This document shows, in pieces, positions 8,546 through 15,575 of a stretch of 64,000 nt of DNA. The position numbers and the translations under genes were made by a program. The DNA is from Streptomyces sp. CB02923 (GTDB lineage: Bacteria > Actinomycetota > Actinomycetes > Streptomycetales > Streptomycetaceae): positions 496,001 through 560,000 of the forward strand of contig NZ_LWKZ01000027.1 in NCBI RefSeq assembly GCF_001905005.1, in the 5' to 3' direction. Numbering within the stretch: position 1 is the first letter of the stretch; each line of letters begins with the position of its first letter. The notes beneath the pieces were generated by a model. That model saw only the letters and a program-made list of their open reading frames with translations, was not told the origin of the DNA and did not search any database.

Positions 8546-8551
8546 AGCGTA
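8546..8551 (-). promoter_or_regulatory. mshC: -10-like hexamer for leaderless mshC transcript
   Basis: TACGCT on the minus strand ends 6 nt before the mshC ATG, the spacing expected when transcription starts at the start codon. No Shine-Dalgarno is present. I looked for a SigR-type GGAAT/GTT pair and did not find one with the right spacing. Confidence 0.4.
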
Positions 8552-8726
8552 ACCGGATGCACGTTCCGCATACGAACCGGACCTCTGATCTTGGCCGAGA
8601 AGACACTCTTGCGCCGGACGGCGCCCTGTGCTGCCCAGAGCGCCCACGGGGCCGGGTGGGGCATGCGGGTCCTCCGGTGCGGCGTCCGCCGCCCCAGCGG
8701 CCGCCAGGGGCCCGTACGGACGTCCC

Positions 8727-9647
8727 TCAGACCGGCGGCCAGGGAATCGGCGGCCAGTCGCCGCCCGGCCGCGGGTGCACTCCGGTGCGCAGCAGGTCCG
8801 CCACACGGGCGCGCAGCGCCGCCAGCTCGGCGGCGGTGATCAGCCCGGCCAGCCGGGCGGCGAGCGGAGCGTCCTCCTCCAGCGCCGTGGCGAGCCGCCC
8901 CAGCACCTCGCGGGCCTCCTCGGTCAGCGGCTCGCCCGCCCAGCCCCACAGGAGCGTGCGCAGCTTGTCCTCGGCGTTGAAGGTCACGCCGTGGTCGATG
9001 GCGTAGAGCCGGCCTCCGTCGGCGGGCAGCAGGTGGCCGCCCTTGCGGTCGCCGTTGTTGATGACGGCGTCCAGGACCGCGAGGCGCCGCAGCCGCTCGT
9101 CGTCGGCGTGTACCAGAAGGGCCGTGCGTCCTTCGCCGACCTCGGCGAAACCCACCGGCTTCCAGCCGGGTCCCGGCTCGTCCTCCTCGACCAGCGCCAG
9201 CAGCTCCGCGCCCTCGGGCGCCACCTCGATCCACTCCTGGACCATGCCCTGCCCGTACGGGCCGTCGCGCAGCACGGTGGTGGGGACCAGGTCCCAGCCG
9301 GTGGCCCGGGACAGCTCGTACGCGGCGACCTCGCGCTGGGCGAGGGTGCCGTCGGGGAAGTCCCACAGGGGGCGCTCACCGGCGACGGGCTTGTAGACGC
9401 AGGTGCCGGTGGCGCCCTCGTGGGTGACCGTGCAGTACAGGACGGCGTTGGACGCCTCGCGGACCTGTCCGCGTACGGTCAGCTCGCCGTGGGTGAGCGC
9501 GTCGGCGGTCAGCCGCCCGGCGGTCCGGGCGGATATGCCGCCGTTCCCGCCGCCGTCCGCCGGACCGTCCGGGCCGTCACCCGTACGGGCGTCCGCCGCC
9601 CGGCCGGCCGGTCCGCCGCCGGCCGTCACCGTTTCCTCCCCCGGCAT
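8727..9647 (-). CDS. SCO1664-type conserved protein, kinase-like fold
   Basis: A protein of 306 residues from the start used here, of the actinobacterial family named after S. coelicolor SCO1664, distantly like PI3/4-kinase and HipA folds. Motifs visible: TCVYKPVAGERPLWDFP (candidate ATP-binding lysine), LDAVINNGDRKGGHLL (NxxDRxxxN-like catalytic loop), and LYAIDHGVTFN (metal-binding Asp). These fit a kinase active site, but no substrate is known. The start at 9647 forms TGATG with the DUF3090 stop; an upstream ATG at 9683 is possible and would overlap that gene by 37 bp. Translation is probably coupled to DUF3090. Constant neighbours (DUF3090, histidine phosphatase, mshC) suggest one shared process. 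Confidence 0.9.
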   Translation of the reverse strand: MPGEETVTAGGGPAGRAADARTGDGPDGPADGGGNGGISARTAGRLTADALTHGELTVRGQVREASNAVLYCTVTHEGATGTCVYKPVAGERPLWDFPDGTLAQREVAAYELSRATGWDLVPTTVLRDGPYGQGMVQEWIEVAPEGAELLALVEEDEPGPGWKPVGFAEVGEGRTALLVHADDERLRRLAVLDAVINNGDRKGGHLLPADGGRLYAIDHGVTFNAEDKLRTLLWGWAGEPLTEEAREVLGRLATALEEDAPLAARLAGLITAAELAALRARVADLLRTGVHPRPGGDWPPIPWPPV

Positions 9648-10237
9648 CACGCGTCCCGCCGGTATCCGTTCTGACGCGGGCATACGTGTCCTTCCGGGTC
9701 GAGCGGCAGGCTGCACAGGGGGCAGGGCGGGCGCCCCGCGTTGACGACTTCCAGGGCCCGCTTGGCGAAGGAGCGGGCCATCGTGCCGGTGAGGCGGACG
9801 CGCAGCATCGGCGGGCCGTTCTCGTCGTCCTGGAGCAGCCGCTCCTCGGCCTCGGCGAGGTCCTCGTCCGTGTCGGCCTCCAGCTCGACCAGCGCCTGGG
9901 CCTCAATGACCATGCGCTGCTCGTCGCCGTCCCAGGCGAGCGCCATCGTGCCGACCCGGAACTCCTCCTCGACCGGTGAGTCCAGCGGATCGGTGTCGGA
10001 CAGTTCGGTGGGGGCGACCGCGGGGACGGGCGCGTTGCCGCCGCTGCGGCGCACCACCTCGTCCAGCAACTCGTCGATACGCTCGGCGAGCGCGGCGACC
10101 TGGGTCTTCTCCAGCGCGACACTGGTGGTGCGGCCGGAAGCCGTCGCCTGGAGGAAGAAGCTACGGCGGCCAGGCAGCCCGACCGTACCGGCCACGAAGC
10201 GGTCCGGCGCGTCGTAGAAGAACACCTGACGGGACAA
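9647..10237 (-). CDS. DUF3090 family protein with C-terminal zinc knuckle
   Basis: A 196-residue DUF3090 protein, conserved in actinobacteria and of unknown activity. The N-terminal part has the family hallmark SRQVFFYDAPDRFVAGTVG and a basic beta segment GRRSFFLQA. The C-terminus carries a probable zinc site, CPLCSLPLDPEGHVCPR, preceded by a helix with RSFAKRALEVVNAGRP. The start chosen is TTG at 10237, which gives the conserved SRQVFF N-terminus and has AGCAGG close upstream; an in-frame GTG at 10270 has no ribosome site. It lies in a tight operon with the kinase-like gene (1-nt overlap) and 129 bp after the phosphatase gene. Confidence 0.9.
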   Translation of the reverse strand: MSRQVFFYDAPDRFVAGTVGLPGRRSFFLQATASGRTTSVALEKTQVAALAERIDELLDEVVRRSGGNAPVPAVAPTELSDTDPLDSPVEEEFRVGTMALAWDGDEQRMVIEAQALVELEADTDEDLAEAEERLLQDDENGPPMLRVRLTGTMARSFAKRALEVVNAGRPPCPLCSLPLDPEGHVCPRQNGYRRDA

Positions 10238-10366
10238 CGTCCTGCTCCGTTTGCTCGACTGCGGGGTCACTGTGGTCGCTGCGGTTCCTGTGGGTCTGGC
10301 TTCCGGATGCGGAACGCAGGAGGTGTGGCAGGCAGCGCCGTCGCCCCACCCTACTGCGCCCGCTGA

Positions 10367-11065
10367 TCACGATCCGCCCGCGCCGCCGCCGACGGCCGCG
10401 TCCCGGTCGTCCGCCGCCGAGCTGCCGTCCGCCCGCGGTGCCAGCCCGCCGAAGTCGCCGGTGTCGCCGAGGCGTACGACGTAGGGCCGCAGCCGGGTGT
10501 AGCGGATCGCGGTCAGCGAACAGGGCTCGACCGAGATCCGCTGGAAGAGGTCGAAGTGGAGGCCGAGGGCGTCGGCGACGAGCGCCTTGATGATGTCGCC
10601 GTGCGAGCACATCGCGTAGACCGCTTCGGGGCCGTGCGCGGCCGCGATCCGCTCGTTCCAGTCGCGCACCGCGTCCACGGCGCGGGCCTGCATGCCCCGC
10701 ATCGACTCCCCGCCGGGGAAGGCCGCGGCGGACGGGTGCTGCTGGACGACCTCCATCAGCGGCTCGTCGTTGAGTTCGGCCAGTTTGCGGCCCGACCAGT
10801 CGCCGTAGTCGCACTCGGTGACGCGGTCCTCGGTGTGCAGCGGCAGACCGGGCCGGGCGTCGAGGAGGGGCTGCAGGGTTTCGCGGCAGCGCTGGAGCGG
10901 GCTGCTCACGGCGGCGGCGAGCGGCAGGTCCGCGAGGCGGCCGGGGAGCGCGGCGGCCTGCGCGGCGCCCCGCTCGTCGAGGGCCACTCCGGGCATGCGC
11001 CCGGCGAGCAGGCCGGACGTGTTGGCGGTGGAGCGGCCGTGCCGCACCAGGATCAGCGTGGGCAT
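10367..11065 (-). CDS. Histidine phosphatase (MSMEG_4193-type phosphomutase family)
   Basis: A 232-residue histidine-phosphatase-superfamily protein. The phospho-accepting RHG is at residues 8-10 (LILVRHGRSTAN). Other active-site parts are SSPLQRCRET (second Arg), ECDYGDWSG, and SHGDIIKALVADAL with the second catalytic His. The family is annotated as a phosphomutase-like protein confined to actinobacteria next to DUF3090. The substrate is unknown, and phosphatase activity is more likely than mutase. The last ~25 residues are a disordered Gly/Ala/Asp tail. It is the first gene of the four-gene block that ends with mshC. Confidence 0.92.
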   Translation of the reverse strand: MPTLILVRHGRSTANTSGLLAGRMPGVALDERGAAQAAALPGRLADLPLAAAVSSPLQRCRETLQPLLDARPGLPLHTEDRVTECDYGDWSGRKLAELNDEPLMEVVQQHPSAAAFPGGESMRGMQARAVDAVRDWNERIAAAHGPEAVYAMCSHGDIIKALVADALGLHFDLFQRISVEPCSLTAIRYTRLRPYVVRLGDTGDFGGLAPRADGSSAADDRDAAVGGGAGGS

Positions 11066-11188
11066 GGCAGCCAGCCTACGTTCCCGGAGCGGCGGCACCG
11101 GACGCGGGACCGGCGCACGGAACCGGCGCACGGCGCGGGCAGCCCGCCGGTGTACCCCGCGCTCCTGGCACGACGCGGCACGGCGAGT

Positions 11189-11194
11189 GACAAT
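11189..11194 (+). promoter_or_regulatory. -10-like hexamer for leaderless corA transcript
   Basis: GACAAT ends 7 nt before the GTG at 11202 and no Shine-Dalgarno is present, which fits a leaderless message. Confidence 0.35.
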
Positions 11195-11201
11195 TCCCCG
11201 T

Positions 11202-12185
11202 GTGATCGTCGACTGCGCCATCTACCGGGACGGCCGCCGCACCGAGGGGCCGGAGGACTTCTCCGACGCCCTCGAAGCGGCGCGCGCCGAAGGTCACTCG
11301 TTCCTGTGGCTCGGGCTGCACGAGCCCACCAGGGAGGAGTTCGACCATGTCAGCAGGGAGTTCGGGCTGCACCCGCTCGCCGTGGAGGACGCGCTCAAGG
11401 CGCACCAGCGGCCGAAGCTGGAGGTGTACGACGACTCCCTGTTCATGGTGCTCAAACCGATCTCCTACGACGACGCGGCGGGCTCCGTCTCCGCCAGCGA
11501 GCTGATGATCTTCCTCGGGGACTCCTTCGTCGTGGTCGTCCGGCACGGTGCGGCCAGTCCCCTCGCCGCCGTACGCCGGCGCCTGGAGCACGAACCGGAC
11601 GTGCTGCGGCACGGCCCCACCGCGGTGCTGTACGCGGTCAGCGACGCGGTCGTCGACCACTACATCGAGGTGGCGGCGGAACTCCAGGTGGACCTGGAGG
11701 AGTTGGAGGCGGAGGTGTTCGCGCCGTCCCGGCCGGACACCAACAACACCGCCGCCGCGATCTACGCGTTCAAACGCGAGGTGCTGGAGTTCCGGCGGGC
11801 CACCAACCCGCTGCTGGAGCCGATGCTGCGGCTGCAGAACCCCGGGGTGCCCTTCGTGCACGACGAGTCCCGCCCCTTCTTCCGGGACGTCGGCGACCAC
11901 CTCACCCGCGCCAACGAGTCCGTCGAGGGCCTGGACCGGCTGTTGTCGGACATCCTCAGCGCCCACCTGGCGCAGATGGGCGTGCGCCAGAACGACGACA
12001 TGCGCAAGATCTCCGCCTGGGCGGCCCTGGCGGCCGTACCGACGCTGATCGCGGGCGTCTACGGCATGAACTTCGAGCACATGCCCGAGCTGAAGTGGAG
12101 CTGGGGTTACTACGGCATCCTGCTGCTGATGGTGACCATCGAGCTGCTGCTGTACCGCACGTTCAAGCACCGCGGCTGGCTGTGA
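11202..12185 (+). CDS. corA: CorA-type magnesium/cobalt transporter
   Basis: A 327-residue CorA-family divalent cation channel. A large acidic cytoplasmic domain (residues 1-265) is followed by two membrane helices. The selectivity motif G288-M-N290 (VYGMNFEHMPELKW) sits at the end of the first helix, and the short C-terminus is basic (RTFKHRGWL). Family features such as HPLAVEDALKAHQRPK and YDDSLFMVLKP are present. The start GTG-ATC-GTC is chosen because it gives the usual MIVDCAIY start and has a -10-like element 7 nt upstream. The transcript runs divergently from the histidine phosphatase gene. Mg2+ is the likely substrate; Co2+ or Zn2+ cannot be excluded. Confidence 0.95.
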   Translation: MIVDCAIYRDGRRTEGPEDFSDALEAARAEGHSFLWLGLHEPTREEFDHVSREFGLHPLAVEDALKAHQRPKLEVYDDSLFMVLKPISYDDAAGSVSASELMIFLGDSFVVVVRHGAASPLAAVRRRLEHEPDVLRHGPTAVLYAVSDAVVDHYIEVAAELQVDLEELEAEVFAPSRPDTNNTAAAIYAFKREVLEFRRATNPLLEPMLRLQNPGVPFVHDESRPFFRDVGDHLTRANESVEGLDRLLSDILSAHLAQMGVRQNDDMRKISAWAALAAVPTLIAGVYGMNFEHMPELKWSWGYYGILLLMVTIELLLYRTFKHRGWL

Positions 12186-12210
12186 GGGCGGCGTGCCCCG
12201 GACCGTCGGT

Positions 12211-12282
12211 GGCGTGCTCCGGGGCGTGAGCGCCCGCGTACCCCGAGGCGTGAGCGCCGGCGTGCTCCGGGCCGTGAGCGCC
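12211..12282. repeat. Three tandem 24-bp units between corA and the ferritin-like gene
   Basis: Three exact-length 24-bp units occupy 12211-12234, 12235-12258 and 12259-12282. All three end in GTGAGCGCC and share a GGCGTGCTCCGGG-like start. A decayed partial copy precedes them (from about 12190). They fill the whole spacer between two convergent genes. Confidence 0.9.
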
Positions 12283-12287
12283 GTGCC

Positions 12288-13079
12288 TCAGACGCATTCC
12301 GGCGCCGAGGCGGCCGGGCCGCCGCCCAGCGCGTCGCGCCGCTCCGGGAGGCGCAGCGAGACCATCCGGCGCCGGCCGGCGAGCCGCTCGTAGGCGTACG
12401 CCGCGCGGATACCGGCGGCGAGGGCGGCGGACTTCGCCCACGGCCAGCCCAGGATGCGCCCCATGTGCGCCATCACGGCCAGGCTGACGTCGCGGTGGAC
12501 CTCGGCCTCGACGCGCGCCACGGCGCGCAGCGTGCGCCGGATCGCGGGGCCGTGGCCCTGCTCCGTCAGCCGCAGCAGCTCCTCGTGGCAGTAGGCGAGG
12601 TGGTTCTCCTCGTCGTGGGCGATCATCAGGATCGCCCTGCCGATGTCGGGGTGGCCGCCGAAGTGCCTCTTCAGCAGGTCCATCTGCTCGGCGGCGCGCT
12701 GCTCGGTGACCCGGCTGTGCGCGAGGTAGGTGACGATGTCCTGCTCGGTGAGCGGCTCGTCGCGGCGCAGCTTGTCGTGCGCCAGGCCGATGCCGCGGCG
12801 CTCCAGGAGGACGGTGTAGTCGGTGGCCGCGGGGACCGGGGCCGGGTCCAGGCCGCGTTTGCGCAGCAGGGCGTTGAACAGGCGGCCGTGCTTGTCCTCG
12901 TCGGCGCCGTGCCGGGCGACCTTGGGGGCCAGCGCGCGCAGCGAGCCGGGGATCAGGGCGGCGATCCGGCCGTTCTCCCAGCCGCCCTGCGCCTCGCCGC
13001 TGGCCGCGATGGAGCAGAAGAGCCGGTAGGACTCGTCGTGGTCGAGGATCTCCTGGAACAGGCTTCTTGCCGAGAGCAC
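12288..13079 (-). CDS. Ferritin-like domain protein
   Basis: A 263-residue all-helical protein with repeated carboxylate/histidine signatures of ferritin-like diiron proteins: HDESYRLFC, ADEDKHGRLF, TEQRAAEQ and AHDEENHLAYCHEE. These suggest a four-helix bundle able to bind a di-metal site. It is probably cytoplasmic; the role is unknown (oxidation, iron handling or stress). The start is set at GTG 13079 because GGAGG lies exactly 7 nt upstream; upstream codons at 13103 and 13160 have no ribosome site. It converges on corA across the 24-bp repeats. Confidence is high for the fold, low for function. Confidence 0.88.
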   Translation of the reverse strand: MLSARSLFQEILDHDESYRLFCSIAASGEAQGGWENGRIAALIPGSLRALAPKVARHGADEDKHGRLFNALLRKRGLDPAPVPAATDYTVLLERRGIGLAHDKLRRDEPLTEQDIVTYLAHSRVTEQRAAEQMDLLKRHFGGHPDIGRAILMIAHDEENHLAYCHEELLRLTEQGHGPAIRRTLRAVARVEAEVHRDVSLAVMAHMGRILGWPWAKSAALAAGIRAAYAYERLAGRRRMVSLRLPERRDALGGGPAASAPECV

Positions 13080-13373
13080 CGGGCCACCTCCGATACGCCG
13101 CATCCGCAAAAGAGAAGTAAAGGGCGGTACGGGGAAGGTGGCAACCGCGGCGTCGGCCATGTCGCCCGATCAGGTGACACACCGGACAGCCGGGAGGCGG
13201 ACCGGAGCCGCGCCGGAGCACCGCGCCGTAACCACGCGGGCGGTGCCGGCGTTGTGCCGGGTGACGGCCGTGGCGGGGAAGACCCCCGAGCCCCCACCAC
13301 GGCCGCAGGCTTGCCCGGACCGGGTTCCGACCCCGGCCCGGCGCCCCGGCCGTCCGGGCCCCGGGGGCACGCC
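13080..13373. other. Spacer with GC-rich inverted repeats, no gene
   Basis: This 294-bp spacer lies between the ferritin-like gene and the end of the F420-type oxidoreductase, both on the minus strand. It contains the GGAGG of the ferritin-like gene (13087-13091), an A-rich patch (13107-13121) and overlapping GC-rich inverted repeats at about 13330-13372 that could end the oxidoreductase transcript. No coding frame is convincing. Confidence 0.5.
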
Positions 13374-14429
13374 CTACGCCAGTCCCGCGCGCTCCAGGGC
13401 CTCGGTGCCCGCCCGCAGCGAGGCGATCCGGTCCTCCAGCGTGAAGCCCGCGGGCGCCAGCGTCAGCGTGGTGACACCGGCCGCCGCGTACGCCTGCATC
13501 CGGTCCGCGATGCGCTCGACGGACCCCAGGAGCGTGGTCTGGTCGATCAGCTTCTGCGGGATCGCGGCCGCCGCGCCCTCCTTGTCGCCGGCCAGGTACT
13601 TGTCCTGGATCTCGGCGGCTTCCTTCTCGTAGCCCATGCGCTGCGCGAGCTGGTTGTAGAAGTTCTGCTTGCGGCTGCCCATGCCGCCCACGTACAGCGC
13701 GGTGTACGGGCGGAACATGTCGGCCAGCGCGCTGACGTCCTTGTCCTCGCCGACGGCCAGCGGCAGCGTCGGGCAGACGTCGAAGCCCTCCAGCGTCCGG
13801 CCGGCCTTCTCCCGCCCGGCCCGGATGTGCGTGATCGCCGTCTCCTCCAGGTGATCGGCGGAGGGGAAGATCAACAGCGCGCCGTCGGCGATCTCACCGG
13901 TCTGGGTGAGGTTCTTGGGGCCGATGGCGGCGATGTAGAGCGGGATGTGCTCGCGCTGCGGGTGCACGGTCAGCTTCAGCGGCTTGCCGGGGCCGCCGGG
14001 CAGCGGCAGCGTCCAGTGCTGCCCCTCATAGGACAGCCGCTCGCGGGTCATCGCCTTGCGGATGATGTCCACGTACTCGCGGGTGCGGGCCAGCGGCTTG
14101 TCGAACTTCACGCCGTACCAGCCCTCGGAGACCTGCGGCCCGGAGACGCCCAGGCCCAGGCGGAAGCGGCCGCCGGACAGCGAGTCGAGGGTGGCGGCGG
14201 TCATCGCGGTCATCGCGGGCGTACGGGCCGGGATCTGGAAGATCGCCGAGCCGACGTCGATGCGCTCGGTCTGGGCGGCGACCCAGGAGAGCACGGTGGG
14301 GGCGTCGGATCCGTACGCCTCGGCCGCCCAGCACACCGCGTAGCCGAGCCGGTCGGCCTCCTGCGCGACGGCCAGATTGTCCGCGTCCATCCCGGCGCCC
14401 CAGTAGCCGAGGTTGATCCCGAGCTTCAT
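13374..14429 (-). CDS. LLM-class F420-dependent oxidoreductase
   Basis: A 351-residue luciferase-like TIM-barrel oxidoreductase of the F420-dependent class. It shows the N-terminal MKLGINLGYWG strand, ARTPAMTAMTAATLDSLSGGRFRLGLGVSGPQ (cofactor loop, typical of F420 rather than FMN users), EGWYGVKF and the C-terminal dimer region. The substrate is not predictable. The ATG has GGGGAG upstream. A perfect 14-bp palindrome (14440-14453) sits just before that ribosome site, so the gene is probably controlled by a TetR-type repressor encoded elsewhere. Confidence 0.93.
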   Translation of the reverse strand: MKLGINLGYWGAGMDADNLAVAQEADRLGYAVCWAAEAYGSDAPTVLSWVAAQTERIDVGSAIFQIPARTPAMTAMTAATLDSLSGGRFRLGLGVSGPQVSEGWYGVKFDKPLARTREYVDIIRKAMTRERLSYEGQHWTLPLPGGPGKPLKLTVHPQREHIPLYIAAIGPKNLTQTGEIADGALLIFPSADHLEETAITHIRAGREKAGRTLEGFDVCPTLPLAVGEDKDVSALADMFRPYTALYVGGMGSRKQNFYNQLAQRMGYEKEAAEIQDKYLAGDKEGAAAAIPQKLIDQTTLLGSVERIADRMQAYAAAGVTTLTLAPAGFTLEDRIASLRAGTEALERAGLA

Positions 14430-14439
14430 GCCGCTCCCC

Positions 14440-14453
14440 TTACTGATCAGTAA
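14440..14453. promoter_or_regulatory. Perfect 14-bp palindrome, candidate repressor operator
   Basis: TTACTGATCAGTAA is a perfect palindrome in an AT-richer pocket, 11 bp upstream of the oxidoreductase ATG. Symmetry and sequence are typical of TetR-family operators. Its position next to the ribosome site would let a bound dimer block initiation or early elongation. Confidence 0.6.
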
Positions 14454-14506
14454 CGTCGGTGTTCCGGGGACTCTAGCGCGGGGTGGCGCCGGACGTCACC
14501 GGCCGG

Positions 14507-14515
14507 TTGTCCACA
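14507..14515 (+). promoter_or_regulatory. DnaA-box-like sequence 1
   Basis: TTGTCCACA matches the Streptomyces DnaA-box consensus. It is embedded in CCGGTTGTCCACAGG, as is the copy 35 bp further on. It lies between two divergent enzyme genes, far from any dnaA or dnaN gene. Confidence 0.5.
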
Positions 14516-14541
14516 GGCCGCCCGCGCGACGTGCCGACCGG

Positions 14542-14550
14542 TTGTCCACA
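14542..14550 (+). promoter_or_regulatory. DnaA-box-like sequence 2
   Basis: A second exact TTGTCCACA in the same orientation and with the same flanks (CCGGTTGTCCACAGG), 42 bp before the start of the aldo/keto reductase gene. Confidence 0.5.
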
Positions 14551-14591
14551 GGTCCACCGACCCGGCCGACGGGCCAGTAATCTCAAGGTCC

Positions 14592-15575
14592 ATGGAGCAA
14601 AGGCACCTCGGCCGTACGGGCCTGCGTGTGTCCCGTCTCGGCCTCGGCACCCTGACCTGGGCCAGGGACACCGACGAACACGACGCCGCCGAGCAGCTCA
14701 AGGCGTTCTGGGAGGCCGGCGGCACCCTCGTGGACACGGCGGACGTGTACGCGGACGGCGGCGCCGAGTACCTCCTGGGCCGGCTCTGCGAGGGGCTGGT
14801 GCCGCGCCGGGACCTGGTCATCGCGACGAAGGCGGGCAGCGTCCTGGACGCGGACCGCCGCGTCGACGGCTCCCGCCGCCACCTGCTGGACGCGCTCGAC
14901 GCCTCGCTGGAACGTCTCGGCACGGACTACGTGGACCTCTGGCAGCTGCACGCCTTCGATCCGCACACCCCGCTCGAAGAGACCCTCCAGGCCCTCGACA
15001 TCGCCGTCGCCACCGGCCGCGCGCGCTATGTCGGCGCCTCGAACTTCTCCGGCTGGCAGCTGGCCAAGGCCGCGACCTGGCAGCTGTCGGCCCCCACCCT
15101 GCGCACGCGCCTGGCCGGCACCCAGATGGAGTACTCCCTCCTGCAGCGCGGCATCGAGCGGGAACTGCTGCCCGCGGCGCGAGACCTGGGCGTCGGCCTG
15201 CTGCCCTCGTCGCCGCTGGGCCGCGGCGTGCTCACCGGCAAGTACCGGCACGCCACGCCGGCCGACTCCCGCGGCGCCTCGGAGCGGCTCGCGCCGTTCG
15301 TCGCCCCGTACCTGGACGACACGGCGGGCCGGATCGTCGAGGCCGTCACCACGGCCGCCGACGGGCTCGCCGTCACGGCTCTGCAGGTGGCTCTCGCGTG
15401 GGTGCGCGACCGGCCCGGAGTCGCCGCCCCGGTCGTCGGCGCGCGCACGGCGCAGCAGCTCAGAGCCGCGTTGTCAGTGGAGACCCTTAGTCTTCCTGAC
15501 GAGATCTGCCGGGCCCTGGACGATGTCTCGGCCCCGGTGCACCACTACCCCGACCACGACTGGAGCACGCTGTGA
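14592..15575 (+). CDS. Aldo/keto reductase
   Basis: A 327-residue aldo/keto reductase (NADPH-dependent TIM barrel). The catalytic tetrad can be read as Asp48, Tyr53 (DTADVY), Lys80 (ATKAG) and His120 (LWQLHAFD). The cofactor region RYVGASNFSGWQ and the C-terminal VVGARTAQQL are also present. The spectrum is probably broad; a physiological substrate cannot be named. Its stop overlaps the start of the next gene (GTGA, 15572-15575), coupling it to the RecD-like protein, which is an odd partnership. Confidence 0.94.
   Translation: MEQRHLGRTGLRVSRLGLGTLTWARDTDEHDAAEQLKAFWEAGGTLVDTADVYADGGAEYLLGRLCEGLVPRRDLVIATKAGSVLDADRRVDGSRRHLLDALDASLERLGTDYVDLWQLHAFDPHTPLEETLQALDIAVATGRARYVGASNFSGWQLAKAATWQLSAPTLRTRLAGTQMEYSLLQRGIERELLPAARDLGVGLLPSSPLGRGVLTGKYRHATPADSRGASERLAPFVAPYLDDTAGRIVEAVTTAADGLAVTALQVALAWVRDRPGVAAPVVGARTAQQLRAALSVETLSLPDEICRALDDVSAPVHHYPDHDWSTL

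Noticed and set aside
8540..8600. SigR (thiol-stress) promoter for mshC
   Set aside because: GGAAC and GTT occur, but not at the spacing required by the SigR consensus.
14507..14550. Replication origin
   Set aside because: Only two DnaA boxes and no dnaA, dnaN or gyr genes; a real Streptomyces oriC has many boxes.
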